A stretch of DNA of 64,000 nucleotides from Apium graveolens (GCF_009905375.1 NC_133647.1:49472506-49536505), one strand, 5' to 3'; shown: positions 35,700 to 48,700, counted from the first letter of the stretch. Numbers and translations are program-made. The notes: generated by a model not told the origin, from the sequence alone.

Positions 35700-38016
35700 T
35701 TTGATTTCTTATATTTGGCCTCATTTGACTTGAGTATTTAAGATTTATCCTTTGTCATTTGAGTTAGACCATTGAAACCATTCCTTATTGAAGAATTATT
35801 ATGCATATATTGGTTAACATGAAAGGGCATACTTTGTGCATACATGTTATTCCAGTAAGGCATGCTAAATGGCATTTGTGGCATACTAAATGCAGCATAA
35901 TATGGATTTTGTGCAAATGGCATGTTAGCATACTGTGCATTAAAATTTTGTGCAGGCATAATATTGACAAGCATTGTAGGCATACTGGGAAAAGAAAGTG
36001 GTGCAAGCATTGGAGTAGGAATAGCAAGTTTGCAATTAACATACAAATGATTAACACTACCACACTTAGGACAGATTTTTCTAGGAGCATATTTATCAGG
36101 TTTGTAGTTGTTATGTTTGTTAATTCCTACTTTCCCATTTCTATTGTTTTTCCTTTTTTACTCTGCCTTCACTTCAATTTTCTCATGTCTTTCATTCAAT
36201 TGCTTGATAAAAAATGACCTACATTGACTCTTTTATTCTGATTCACTTGACTTGTTTCTCTTGGAACAAAGTTCTTAGAAACTGATCCATACTTTTCATT
36301 AAGCTTAGTTAACTAAGATTTGCTAACTAACTTAGTTTGACTCAACGGATGATCTTTTTTCTCATCCGACGGATGATCCTCATCATCCGTCAAATCAACA
36401 TCTGTCAAGTTTCCATCTTTCATATTGGAATCCAGTTTCTCCTTGCTTTTTTTCTAGGCTACATCACAAAAATATTTTATACCTTGAACTTTAGTAATTT
36501 GAGCATGGACATCTCTAGATGATTTCCATGCCTTAATTACTTCATGTTCTCGTTCAAGTTGCTTTCTTAAAATTTCCTCTTTCTTTAAGGATTCAGTTAG
36601 TTCATCTTTAGCAATCTTGCATTCAATTCTTAAATTCTCAAATTCAATGAATTGAGACTCTAGCACATTATTCCTCTCACTTAAAAATAGGTTGTTTTCT
36701 TTAATTTTGGTATTTTCCTTAGTGAGTGATTTAAGAGTTACACGCAAATGATACAATTTAGTAAACATATCATTGATGGCATCATTTCACTAAGATTTAG
36801 TTAAATGTTCTAGGTTAGTAGTGATTACCTGATTGCTTGATGAACTTGTTTCTGTTTCATCTGATTTGGCCATAAGTTCTAGATTGACATAGCTTGTATC
36901 TTCATCCTCTTCCAATCCATCTGCAGCCTATTCATTTTCTTGTGTGATAAAAGCCCTTTCCTTTTGCTTGAGCAACTCAAAGTATTTCTGCTTATAATCA
37001 CCAGGCTCAAACTTCTTTTTACCAGAATCAGGCTTTCTGCACTCACTGGCAAAATGACATGCCAAGCCACACTTGAAACATTTGAACTTAGACTTGTCAA
37101 CCATGTTTCCTGTTTGTCTTGGCTCCTCCAAAATTCTTCTTAAATTTGAGCTTGGCAAATCTCCTGGATAGAAAAGCAAGATTCTCATCTATGTCATTCA
37201 TGTCATCTTGACTAAGATGGTCTTCATGTTCAGCTACTAGCCCTTTTCCCTTGACTTCACAAACTTTAAGGTTTGGTGCAGAATCAACAGCTTCAACCTT
37301 TATCTCCTTCTCTTTTTCTAGCTCAGCAACCAATGCAATGGATCCTCCTTTCTTTCTTCCTTTCTCCATCTTCTCATTTTGCTCTATTTCAAGCTAATAG
37401 GTTTTTAGGATACTATACAGTCTATCCAAGGTGAATTCCTTGTAATCCTGAGAATTTTTCAGTGAGACTGTCATAGGTTTTCATTCCTTTGGCAGAGATC
37501 TAAGGAATTTGAGGTTTGAGTCTTTTGTTTGATAGACCCTTCCATGCAATTTTAGAGCATTCATTAGTTTTTAGAATTTACTGAAAATGTCAATCAGTGA
37601 TTCACTTTCTTCACTGTGGAAATGCTCATATTGCTGAATCAAGAGTTGCATCTTGTTCTCCCTTACTTGCTTAGTTCCATCACATAACTTGGATTGTATC
37701 CCAAACGTCCTTAGCAGTCTTGCGGTTAATGATGTTGTCAAACATGTCACTGTCAACACCATTAAACAAAATGTTCATGGCCTTTTTATCCTTTTGAACT
37801 TGTTCTTTATCTGGATCTGACCATTCTGCTTGAGGCTTTGGGACTGATGCTTCATTTCCTATAGCAGCTTTCATAGGGACATGTGGACCCTTTTCAATGC
37901 AAGTCCACATAAGCTTCATCTTGAGACAGAAGATGCAGGTGCATCTTCACCTTCCAATGGTGATAGTTGTCTTTGTCCAGAAATGGAATCTTTACTCCAA
38001 CATCTTTTATGTTCAT
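35700..38016 (-). pseudogene. gag: Element D2 gag, broken
   Basis: ATG at 38016 opens a SIRE-type Gag (MNIKDVGVKIPFLDKDNYHH). A stop falls at about codon 43, then ENIINRKTAKDVWDT-like capsid sequence continues (37680-37919). A knuckle CFKCGLACHFASEC follows near 37075. A long heptad-like coiled coil lies at 36454-36768 (LTKENTKIKENNLFLSERNN). A second knuckle CPKCGSVNHLYVNC sits near 36065, and a Met/Pro/Asn-rich tail at 35738-36046. Frameshifts divide the blocks. The order matches Gag of this lineage, which is longer than in other copia elements. Confidence 0.82.
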
Positions 38017-38062
38017 CTTGTTGATTTTGGTGATCTTTACACTCTTTGTACTTCAAGAACTT

Positions 38063-38074
38063 GCTCTTATACCG
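38063..38074 (-). other. Degenerate primer binding site of element D2
   Basis: The minus strand reads CGGTATAAGAGC, two mismatches from TGGTATCAGAGC. It is followed by a leader resembling that behind the D1 PBS. Only TGTTATT of the LTR remains to its right. Confidence 0.65.
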
Positions 38075-38083
38075 ATTGTTATT

Positions 38084-38149
38084 AACAAAATAATCACAGA
38101 ATATTTATTTATTTACAAAATAATTATACGATATATCCCGATATTACAT
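38084..38149 (-). repeat. Start of an F-family LTR, truncated
   Basis: Read on the minus strand from 38149 it begins TGTAATATCGGGATATATCG, matching the LTR start of element F (42687) apart from single changes. It breaks off at the D2 remnant. No PPT is seen before it. Confidence 0.5.
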
Positions 38150-38293
38150 CGATGCTCTTGATTTTTGAGCTAAACCGTCATAACCTTTATGTTAAGCGCA
38201 CTAACAATATCTTGTAGTGTACTTATCTAATGATAAAATTCGTATATTCTATTCAAATCTTCCTTAATGGAAATAAAAATCCTCAAGGGTATA
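38150..38293. other. Unassigned short stretch
   Basis: AT-rich sequence between two LTR pieces. Nothing recognisable is seen in it. Confidence 0.3.
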
Positions 38294-39252
38294 TGTGACG
38301 ACCTCCAAACCCGGGTCAGAAGTTTGGGGTCCACACCACACACAATATACATATACCTGTATAAGAAATATTATTTGCAATGACCATGTTTCACATAACC
38401 ACGGATCGCAACAGGTTAAAGTATAAAAATAAGCCACAATCTTAATCTTTATTACAACGTACCAAATCCCAACTAATTTAACTTACAACTGATAATAAAA
38501 TCAATCTTATAATCTGACTATCTCTCTACCGCATGAAGCTTCTGCTTGCTTGATCCAACTCAACTGGAACCTTAGCCCGTACTTTGGACTGAGGAACTTC
38601 ATTATCATCCATATTCTTTTCAACTGTAAAATATATAAAAGAATCGCAAGGGTGAGCTAACTAGCTCAACAAGTCTGTAATAGGGATAACTGAGGTTAAG
38701 CAATAATCAAATGAAATGATTCAGAGGAATCAAGTTTCTTTTTAACTAATCATTAGAATTGGATATTCATTTTAAGTTTGGAAAACCAAGGTTAGGCTGC
38801 TGATTAGTCACGCACTAACCCCGAGCGAAGCACACAACTCTGCTCGACGAACTGGATCCAAGGCACATATTGGCCTAATTCGACCACGAATCTGGTCTTC
38901 CCATGAATCTGGTCCACATAAAGAAAACTATCCAATTCTAAAACAATTCAATATAATAAACAATGTAATTCAATAAGCCAGATCATAATCAACAGTAATA
39001 AAGCATTGGTATAAAAATGTAATGCGATTCATGAGTATCACAAGGATATATCTGGGTATGTATAAGAAACGGTTTTCAGTTTGTAAAAGCATCAGGTATT
39101 ATAACAGTAATGATTTTTCAAGGTATAGTTCTTTGATTTTATAAGGATTGGTTAGGGTATAAAAGTTTCTGTATTTTCAAACAATTTTCTTCCAGTGTTT
39201 GGTGTTTGGTACTTAAACATTTGGGGAGTACTATCATATCTGTGTGGTTTGG
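38294..39252 (-). repeat. LTR 3' part, probably of element G, cut by element F
   Basis: Ends (minus strand) GGAGGTCGTCACA at 38294. It runs parallel to the 3' part of the F LTR (39253-40200), sharing the block around CCGGGTCAGAAGTTTGGGGT. It stops where F begins. Together with 43041-45040 it would form one LTR of about 3 kb, close to the length of the F LTR. It contains a short exon-like unit at 38571-38612: ATG, 14 codons, then GCTAAG/GT in phase 0, without H3 similarity. Confidence 0.65.
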
Positions 39253-42200
39253 TGCGGCGCCCTCCAAACCCGGGTCAGAAGTTTGGGGTCCACATACACA
39301 CACTTTATTTATAACCTGCTTATAACAATAATAAAGATAACAATAATATGGAGTGACCCTATTTACCAACTACCACGGATCGCAATAGGTTAAAGTATGC
39401 ACACAAGCCACACATCTACTTATATTACATACCGTTCAAATCCTAATCATTAAAACTCAAACTGAGTATTAATCATTATTACAAACTTTTACAGACTTAA
39501 ATTATCCCAAAAGAAGCCTTCTAGCTCAGCTCAATCAACCTGAACCCCTAGCTCTCGCGCTGGACTGGGGATCTGCGGTACCAACTGGTTCCTTCTTAAC
39601 TGGAAAAGAACAGAAACAATATCTCACAAATGAGCTAACTAGCTCAGCAAGTCACAATGACAAAACTGAGAATAATGATCATCAAGTGAACATGATTATG
39701 ATATCAAGTGAACAATGGATTATGATTTAGAATTGGATATTATATTTTCATGTTAAAAACCAAGGTTAGGCTGCTGATCAGTCACGCACTAACCCCGAGC
39801 AAAGCACACAGCACTGCTCTAACTACTGGATCCAAGGCACACATTGGCCTAACTTGACCATTATATGGTCTGACCACGAATCTGGTCCATAATTTTATAA
39901 AAACAATCCAATTCTAACATAATAACAGAATAAGCAATAATAATCAATAACCAGAATCATTAACAACAATGAGTGTTTAACAATGAAAGGGTTTCAATCC
40001 TTGTAAGGATCAATAAGGTAATTTCAAAGCTTGGATGCTGGGAAATGAAAGAATTGGATAACAAAGGAATCAATGTTTCAGGGTTTCAAGGACTTGGTCT
40101 TTCAAAGCATAAAATACAAAGATTTGATTGTGTAAGCAATCTGGTTCAGTGTTTAATATATAGTTTGTATGTATTTATGGAGTAGGACCGTATCCTTGAG
40201 GTTCGTGTTTGGGTGTACAACAATCAATGGTCTAGAAAGAATCAGGTTACGGCTCAAGATCAATAACTGGAATCACGGTTTAGGGTATAGTGCTTCAAAG
40301 CACTTGCAATATCAACAAGACTATCAAGTACTACAATATCTCGAGAAAGTTCAGAACACTTGTCTGGTATTAGCTTACTACACTGCACTCGCTTCCAATC
40401 ACAATCGTCTTACTCCTCAACTACCTGTTTACCTTTCCTAAGCCTTGCCTCTTCTGCTCACATATCATAAGCATCTATCAATAATCGACTCATAAAGTTT
40501 TATTAAACACATACTTCTATCTACCCTTCGTTTTACCCAAATTCGATTAACGGATTGAAAGTTATGCAATAATCAAGTAAACACCGAATATATAGACTGA
40601 TAGTCAATCAACAAGTCACATATAGCACATAATACATCACGTAATCAATGATATATTATTTATAAAGAAGTCTCGGGTCATAAATAAGCTTTCGGGTATT
40701 TAAAATGATTTTTAAAACATTTTTCGGAATTAAAACGGGTCGTTGGATCAATTTCGGATTAATAAACAGGGTTTGGTAGGCCAATTCTGGCTCTGAAACA
40801 ATTTTATACTAATTATCGAGCTTTGGAAATAATTTAGGATAATATTTTAAATCTCGAAACTATTTTTGGGAATTTTTAAATCATTTTTAAATAATTAAAT
40901 CTAATTAAATAATTGATCAAAATCAATTAATAATTAATTAAATCAATTAATCAATTAATTTTTGAATTAATTGACCAACTAATTAATTAAAAATCAACTG
41001 AAATTAATTAAGTAATTAATTTAGATTTATTTTTGAATTAAAAATAATTTTCGGAATTAAAATAATAATTTTTAGAATTTTCAGAAATTAAAAATGAATT
41101 TTTATAATAAAAATAAATAGGAAATATGATTTTTAAATATTTTATAAACAGGAATCCTAAATTTGCAAACTTTGGAAACTTCAGGGACCAAACTGCATCG
41201 TTTTCAAAACTATAAGTACTAAACTGTAATTTTCCAGCCCCGTCGCCGGAAAATACCGGGGTGGCCGGAGAACACGTTCCCGGCGACCTCACCCCACCAA
41301 CACCTCCAGATCACATCTATATTTCACCAGGAACTCAACCATACCAACAAATCATTTTAATCATCCTTTAGTGAGCCGGAATTTGGCCGTGAAGTTTGCT
41401 AGTTTCCGGCGAACTTCGGAAAATTTCAAAAGACAACTCCCTTCTCTACAGACCTCGGTGATTCATGAAACTTATACGACTAGATTGCAAATTTCACATA
41501 TAATACAATCCACTATATCACAACATCAATATATTCCAGAATAAGAAACCCCCAAATTTCAATTAAGAACATTCATACGGGTTATAAACCCTAATTTTAA
41601 AATTCGAAAATCAAACTCAATTTTGAACATGCTATTGAACTCCAAATCAGACGTATAATATATCAAAATCATCAGGAAAACAAGCTCTACAACATGCAAT
41701 CATCAAATCATACAAACAATCATCCAAACAAAAATTCATATTTTTAATAAATTTAATTCAAAAATAAATAAATTTCCAGAAAATAAACCTTTGATTCTGC
41801 AGTGAAACAAAGCTCAGAATCTGATAGAACACTTCAAATCCTTCGTTTTGGTTACTCAAGCTTTGAAAACAGAGATCAGTAACGCCTTCGTTTTGCTGTT
41901 TGATTCTTAGAACAGTTTATGTAATTAGGGGTTTTCTCTGAAAATTATAAAATTAACTATCTGCAAATGATTTTGATACGAAATAAAATACGGAAAAAGG
42001 CTATTTATAATTACGGAAAATTAGTATCCCGTTGGATCATTCCGGATATAAAATGACACGTTTATTTATAAAAACTGATCCAAACGGTATCGGTTTTCGG
42101 GATAATTATCCAAATCAGTACAATTTGTACTGTTGTCTTGGTCTCAGCGCCTGGTTACACGTATTACGAAGTGATGATTGGGATAGTTTAATAAAAAGCT

Positions 42201-42687
42201 CCCGTTTATCGAAAATACGGGTTTTATTGATTTACCGAAACGAATATTGTATCGAAAATGTTGCGCCGGGACCCACGCAGAACAAACCGTACGCCGGATT
42301 GAAAAAGTCGAAACATGAAATATGCCCGGAATATTACAATTAGGTTAGGAAGAAGTTCTCGGAAGAGTTTCGGGTTCCAAAAACGTAACAACGGATGACG
42401 TCGATTGGTTCTTGTTTTTATAAAATAGATTTTAAATACTCGGAAAAAGATTTTATAAATTTCATATGATTCTTATAAATCCATAAATCAACATAAAAAT
42501 AATTAGGAAGATATCAATTATCTATGTTTTATTTTGGACATATAAAAATTAAAATACTCAATTAATATTATTTTTGAATATCCAAGTACAGATAACATTT
42601 AACAATTAACTCACATAATAGATACTGAACACACATAATAATTATTTAATAGCAAAAATAATCACACGATATATCCCGGATATTACA
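39253..42687 (-). repeat. 3' LTR of element F
   Basis: 3435 bp. On the minus strand it starts TGTAATATCCGGGATATATC at 42687 and ends GGAGGGCGCCGCA at 39253. It is very AT-rich near 40880-41120. No gene is seen. Confidence 0.75.
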
Positions 42688-42700
42688 TCCTTCCCCCCTT
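42688..42700 (-). other. Polypurine tract of element F
   Basis: The minus strand reads AAGGGGGGAAGGA directly before the LTR start. Confidence 0.8.
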
Positions 42701-42705
42701 AAAAG

Positions 42706-42723
42706 GATTCTGTCCTCAGAATC
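42706..42723 (-). other. Stem-loop between pol stop and PPT of element F
   Basis: GATTCTG and CAGAATC pair over 7 bp around a 4-base loop. Compared with elements A, H and I one C-G pair has become T-A, so pairing is kept although both bases changed. Confidence 0.65.
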
Positions 42724-42725
42724 CC

Positions 42726-43040
42726 CTATGAAAACAAATGAGGGTACTTTTCTCTCATATCACTTTCTAACTCCCAGGTTGACTCTTCAACCTTTGGGTT
42801 TCTCCACAATACTCTTACTAACTTTACCACTTTCTTTCTCAATACTTTCTCTCTCTCCTCTAGAATCTCTATCGGACTCTCTATATATGACAAATCTGCC
42901 TGAAGCTCTATTGGCTCATATTCTATTACATGCCTGGAGTCTGGATTATATTTTTTGAGTATCGATACGTGAAAAAAATTGTGAATGTGCTCCATGTGCG
43001 GTGGTAACGCCAACTCATAAGCTACTTTCAGGTTCCCGAT
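42726..43040 (-). pseudogene. pol: Element F pol, C-terminal end with chromodomain-like tail
   Basis: About 95 codons are open (42726-43013): HNFFHVSILKKYNPDSRHV, then YIESPIEILEEREKVLRKKV and [20 protein letters not shown], ending KYPHLFS. This is the integrase tail with the chromodomain-like end of Tekay elements, matching the ends of A and I. Upstream, to about 43040, [10 protein letters not shown] can be read and then similarity fades. The rest of pol is missing. Confidence 0.85.
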
Positions 43041-45040
43041 TATAACCTACAGGGTCGAAATACCCAACGTTAGACGTCTAGGTATGCTTGACATATCCTC
43101 GATACTAATTCTTACCCAACGATATTCAAACTCGACTCGTAATTATATGGATTATTATAATATAACAACACACCCAACAGTCAGGGTTCACATTCTCGAG
43201 AAATCGGTTTGGTATTCGTTTTCCGAAAATACGTATACTTGTAATTTTACAAAATCAGGGTTATGGATTTTAGAAAATTATTTCATCACATCGTGCAATC
43301 AAGTTTTATATAGAACACATATATCTATATAACGATTCGACGTCCCGATAATCGTTGGATACTCTCCCGTATTTTTGTAGGTAAATTTCCCAGAAATCTG
43401 GCAGCGTCTCCTCTGTTTATCGGACTACCTGTCGATACCCCAATCGACGTCAAACCAACAACAATCAAATTCACAGTAACCACAATTCCAACCCAACCAT
43501 CAATTCAATCACAATTCGTCAACTAAATTACGTACTCGACTTTAATGCAAAATCAAATTCTCGTTTCAAAGATAATTTCACGAACTAATTTATTTATTTT
43601 AAAATATTAGGACTCAGAATAAACATCACAGTCCACCGTCGGCTCGCCGAGGCTCATCGCCGACGGCGGTATAATTTATTGGTGCCCAATATAGTACGGG
43701 TTTCCAAATAAATTACACCAATTTATTCGATTAAAGCCAATTGCACGGAATTATTTACATCACGAATTGTATTCATAATTTCCTGTAATAAATAAAATAT
43801 TACGAATTAATCCAACTCAATCGAACCAAACGCAGTCAACGAAACAGGGCAGGGGCAACACACGCTACGCGCCACCACAAAACCGCAGCAACAAACTTAA
43901 CCGGAATATACAGATACACACATATGCGTGAACATATATATATATATAACATACCAAGGACCACACCTGAATTCAGAACCCGGCCGACAAGTGATTGAAA
44001 AAAGAAAGAAAGGTGACGACAATCGCGGCCGAAGAAGACAGGAACAAGGCGGCCAGAAAGAATTGCAACCAATCCCTACCCTCCTCGCGGCTGATACACA
44101 CATATACATATATATATTTTCATGTGTATGTCAACCAAGCAGAGGCTGGGCAAAGAAATTGCAAGCAAAGGAACAGCCGGCGTGTAGCCGGAATTAGGCG
44201 GCGGCGAACAACAAAGAGGAGTGAAAATACAGGGATAAGGGGTTATATATGTTTGTGGTTTCTTTTTCATTTTTTTTATTTATTTCTCAGCTGTAAAAAT
44301 AATGCAGTACACATGACAGTACAATTACTAGTACAATTCCTGTGATTCAAACGCGTATATTATTGGATAATTACGAAGATTCTGAGACCCGGTTTATCCT
44401 GAAATTTGAAACTAACGGATAAAGGTGCATGCGAAACAATTTTAGAAAATTATAAAAATAATCTTAAAATGTCATAAATATCCCGAAGTTTATAAAAACA
44501 TAAATTTCGTAATTTTAAAACAATTTCTAAAATGCACTTTATGCCCGCTTTTATCAATTAAACGAATCGACGCGCGGGTAAAATTAATCCTAAAAATTCC
44601 CAAAATAATTTTAAAATTCCCGGAATATTCCCAACTTCAATAAATATGAGTTTCATAATTTTTGAGTAATTCTAGAATTAAATATGGATTTTACAAATAA
44701 AAGCATTCAGAAAATTATTTAAAGATAAATAATTAATAAAATATTGATTTCTCAATTTTATAAAATCCTAAAAATAATTATTGAAATTATAAAATCATAA
44801 AAACAATTTTAGAGACATTTCAAATATTTATACAAATAAAGTTAAATTAAATCCACTTTAAAAGTGGAACAATTTAATGCAATTCCTTAATTAATCACGC
44901 GAACTACCCGGTACATCATAAATCGCACCTAGATAAAAACCAAACAACATATACCGGTCAAAACCAATACACATATTTTATTTAATAATTTCCATAATAA
45001 TCACATATTTAAATAATTCAAAAATACATGGGTCGTTATA
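43041..45040 (-). repeat. LTR 5' part of element G
   Basis: Read on the minus strand it begins TATAACGACCC at 45040, directly behind a PPT; the expected TG start has mutated to TA. It is AT-rich, with TA repeats near 43936 and 44110, and has no gene-like ORF. It lacks a recognisable LTR end on its left. It probably continues at 39252-38294 beyond the inserted F. A GC-rich hairpin lies at 43636-43666. Confidence 0.5.
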
Positions 45041-45055
45041 TCCTTCCCCCCTTAA
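45041..45055 (-). other. Polypurine tract of element G
   Basis: The minus strand reads AAGGGGGGAAGGA before the LTR, the same as in element F. Confidence 0.75.
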
Positions 45056-45058
45056 AAG

Positions 45059-45076
45059 GATTATGTCCTCAGAATC
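45059..45076 (-). other. Stem-loop next to PPT of element G
   Basis: GATTATG and CAGAATC pair except for one mismatch. It is the same position and form as in elements A, C, F, H and I. Confidence 0.5.
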
Positions 45077-48000
45077 TGATCTAGTTACACAAGTGAGGAT
45101 ATTTGTCAAGCATATCTGACTCTAGATTCCAAGTAGACTCTTCTACTCGAGGATTTCGAACGTACTGACTATAGATATACACTCATTTCCAAAGACTCGC
45201 CTTTAACGATCAAAAAAAATTTGGATCGATCACTATATGCAGAACAAACTTGGACAAGAGTCCCTTGGCTTCTAATCAATCACTCCATTCAAATCAAATA
45301 CTTATCGCCTTAATATTGACACGCATAACACATTATATGTACACACTGTCATGATGGTAACATCAACTCATGAACAACTTTATCTATATTTATCAATACC
45401 TCGAATGGTTTACAAATTTTAGGACTTGATATGTCCCTTATATTTAAACTTATCCGGTCTCTTTCAGGATGACACTTTTACTAACCCTACTAGTCCTATT
45501 TCTATACTCATACTTTCTCTTAATACAATTTCGCCTTCTTTCTTTGTCTACTCCGAACTGCTTCAATCAATATTACTACGCTCTTGGTGTGCCGATTTAA
45601 CTTGGAATTTGACAACTTCCTTTCTCCCACTTTATTTTAATAGAATTGGGGACCTACACTTGCGTTCACATGAAGCTTGGTAAAGTGGCATTCCAAAGCT
45701 GACATCGCTGATAAATGATCATTCCGATGTTTCCTTAAAATTTAACCTCTCAACATACTTTATATTTCCTGAATCGCTTTATCATTCTGACCCTTTGTTT
45801 AAGGATGATAGGCAATGCTCTCTTTCAACTTTATTTCCAAACATTTAAACATTTCTTACTCTTTTTCATCCGTTAAGGCTGAAAAGTAATCTCATATACT
45901 CACGTATCATCACCTTTAAGTATTTGAACTTCAGATTCCACTCTTTCCAATTTGTTTATTAACTCCTCGGTGGTCTTAATTGTATTCAATCCTTTCTGTC
46001 GGATAAGGCATCTATGACTATACGGCTTTGCTTAGGTAGTTGTTACTGGATTAATTCAGAATCTTTTGTTATCCTTAGTCACAATTTCATTCTTGAAGAC
46101 TCAACGTATAGTTGCTTTCTTTCTGATCTTTGGAGAAAAATCCTTGGACATCCCATGTAGACTTTCTTATTCCTTTAGTAGCTGAGGATGTTATCAATAA
46201 ATACAGTTTGCTTATCCAAGTACTCCTTATACACCACGTTTCTTAATTCCTTATAGTCTCCTGATATACTTGTCATTTCATATAATATCACCAGAGCTGG
46301 CAATGCTCTTAACTCACTTTAATCGTAATCTCTGATATTTTCTCAGGTTGGATCTTAAGTTAATCCTCGAGGTATAATATATTACTTGAGTTAGGTCTCG
46401 TAAGTAGTCAATTCTTTTATAGGGTCTCACTTCTTCTTATTCGTTGAACTCCCGCTAATCAGTACATAATCTCATAATTTTATTCCTTTTCTCCAGCAAC
46501 TTTACTGATACATTTTATGATTCGCTTCTTGTAAAACCACTCCTTGGTCTGCCTTGTTTATTAGGCTTCCGTTACTTCGCATTAATTCTTTGGCATGTCT
46601 AACACTTCCCAATCTATTTTGAAATCTACTTCTTATACCTGGTTTATCACTATTTTTCTTTAAATTTCCATATATCTTGGCATCTCTTCAATAGCTTAAA
46701 TACTTGATATTGTGAATTCCCTGCGGGATCTCATTTCTTAATTCTTCTACTTGTAGCATCCAAGTGCTGGAAGAAAACCTGGGAATATTGTGATCGTCCT
46801 CCTGAGTGCATAAATTTCCTCTTTCTAACCACTAATATCGCGATCCATTATCTTCTCTTGACATCTCCTTATCTCTCCCTTAACAACTTCGACTGAAAGG
46901 TCATACTATCCATCTTTGCGCCTTTTTGGATTATAAACTCTGACTCCCAATTCCAACTTCTAAAATTCCATAAAAAATTCTTCTGGTACAGTTTCTATGT
47001 TCATTTTCTCCATTTTGCTTATCGCTTTCCTCTATCTTTGCTTTTCCTCGTGAATACATACTTCAACCTCTTATGGTCCGTATAGATCTTACACCTTTCT
47101 CCATGCATATCATGTTTCCCAATTCTTTCAAAGCGAATATTATTACTGTTAATCCCACATTATGAGTAGGATACTTCTGCTCATAAGGTTTTGGTTGTAT
47201 GAATGCATATACAATAGCTTTATTGTGCTGCATCAACACACATCCTATTTCCTAATGAGAAGAATCACTATAAACTACCAAACCTTCTTGATACTTTTAA
47301 ATTGATAAAACAGGTGTTGTAACCATTCTTTCATTTAACTTTGCAAAACTTTCCTTCACCCTTCTCCACTTCACACAACTTCTTGCTTTTCTTGATTAGC
47401 TTCATCAAAGGTATTGCAGCTTTCAAGAAATCTTACGCAAATTTGCAGTATAACTGGTCCATGGTAAAACTTCTTACTTTTGTTGGTGCTTTTAGTCTTT
47501 CTTTATTCATAGTAACTTTAATTTCTACTGGATCTCTTTTGGTCTCCTTCTTTCTACCATCAAAACTATCACCTTGTAAACTTTACATTTAACTTCTTTC
47601 TTCTTCGACTCCCCAATTGTCATTAAATGCTTCGCATGGTCCTCCGTTGACTTTAAGTAACATAATTACAACTCATCCAGATATTCCTTAAAGATTATGT
47701 CCATAGGTTCAATCTCCAATTGGTAACGCCCAAATCTTAAATCAATTTTAGAAAATACTTTGCTTCTTCTGTTTGATCAACAAATCATAGTTCGAGGTAA
47801 CAGATACTTACTCTTGATAGTAAACTTGTTGAGCTTTCTTTAGTCGAAGCATAATCTCATACTTCCATTTTCTTATTAACAAATTAATACCGGTGCACCT
47901 CATGGGATCCACTGGGTTTAATCGCTTCTTCTTCTAGCATCTCTTGCATCTGCTTTGCTAACTCCCTTATTCTAACTGGTGCCATTTTATGTAAGACCTT

Positions 48001-48700
48001 GGTCACTGGCTTCGTCTCAGGTGTTAAGTCAATCACGAACTTCATTCCTCTACCTGGAGGAAAATCGATAACTCATTTGGAAACATATCTTGAAACTCCT
48101 TAATTGCTATAGAATCTTTAAATTTTGTTTGCTTCTGACTTTTATTTATCTCATAATCACCATAATGCTCATATCTTGATCACCGTAATCATCATTAACA
48201 AACTCTTTACCTTCTTTTATCTTCTAAACCTCATCACCTTCTCATTTGGCGTCCTCAGAATTATCTTTTCATCACGACGATCTGTCTGGACATCATGCTT
48301 TAAAAGTTAGTCCATTCCCTAGAATAATGTCAAATCCTCTTATCTTCCATGGTATCAATTCTTCACAACTTATTGCCAGAAATCTCAATTCCACTATTTG
48401 TACTCATTTATTTAACAACTACACGTTCTTGACTTGCTACTCTTTTATTTACAATTTTGTCAATTCAACATGGTAATTTATCTTATCAACAAAATATTGA
48501 GAGATAAACAATTAAGTTTCTCTCACATCTTTTAATACTTTAACACATAAGGTATTCACCATAATGATCCATGTCATCCCGTCCATATTCTGAATAACAT
48601 ATTTCTTAGGAAAATCGCATATTCTCGTCCTCAAAAACGTATTCCTTGTTGGAGTAAATTCCCTTGACTCTTAGTGGATCCTTCACTGGGCTAGTGATTT
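45077..48700 (-). pseudogene. pol: Element G pol, badly decayed
   Basis: No long ORF survives, but gypsy pol motifs can be read on the minus strand in the right order. A FDIILG protease motif lies near 48330. PPGRGMKFVIDLTPETKPV, the stretch before RT, lies near 48040. An MQEMLEEEAIKPS stretch at the RT start lies near 47930. VRSF, from the region between RT and RNase H, lies near 47490. Integrase should fill 45100-46600 but shows only faint traces. Small ORFs inside are chance frames. This is the oldest element in the window. Confidence 0.65.

Larger units (their letters stand above)
25923..38083 (-). mobile_element. Element D2: Ty1/copia SIRE/Maximus-type retrotransposon
   Basis: On the minus strand it runs from a degenerate PBS near 38070 through gag, protease, integrase, RT, RNase H and a very long third ORF region to the PPT and the LTR. 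Only a few bases of its 5' LTR are left at 38077-38083; the rest is replaced by foreign LTR sequence. The lineage is inferred from its gag (two CCHC knuckles, coiled coil), pol wording and the extra ORF behind pol. All ORFs are broken. Copies of a CCGACGGATG-like motif are scattered through the whole element. Confidence 0.85.
39253..43040 (-). mobile_element. Element F: Tekay-like gypsy element, 3' part only
   Basis: It consists of a 3' LTR (39253-42687), a PPT and the last 300-350 bp of pol, in minus orientation. The 5' LTR and most of the coding region are absent, so F was truncated after insertion or by recombination. TTTGG (39248-39252) may be one copy of its target duplication. The right border near 43040 is approximate. 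Confidence 0.7.

Noticed and set aside
35801..36217. Plus-strand open frame of 138 codons rich in His, Cys and Ile
   Set aside because: It is antisense to the Met/Pro-rich end of D2 gag, which has a readable zinc knuckle on the minus strand.
41038..41292. Minus-strand ORF of 84 codons in the F LTR
   Set aside because: It reads into a low-complexity AT-rich stretch with repeated Asn, Tyr and Phe codons and has no counterpart in related LTRs.
43928..44345. Overlapping small ORFs on both strands
   Set aside because: They lie in LTR sequence with TA repeats, have no similarity to known proteins and no conserved frame.
47341..47592. Plus-strand ORF of 83 codons with a hydrophobic stretch
   Set aside because: It is antisense to the decayed pol of element G; the VRSF motif is readable on the other strand.
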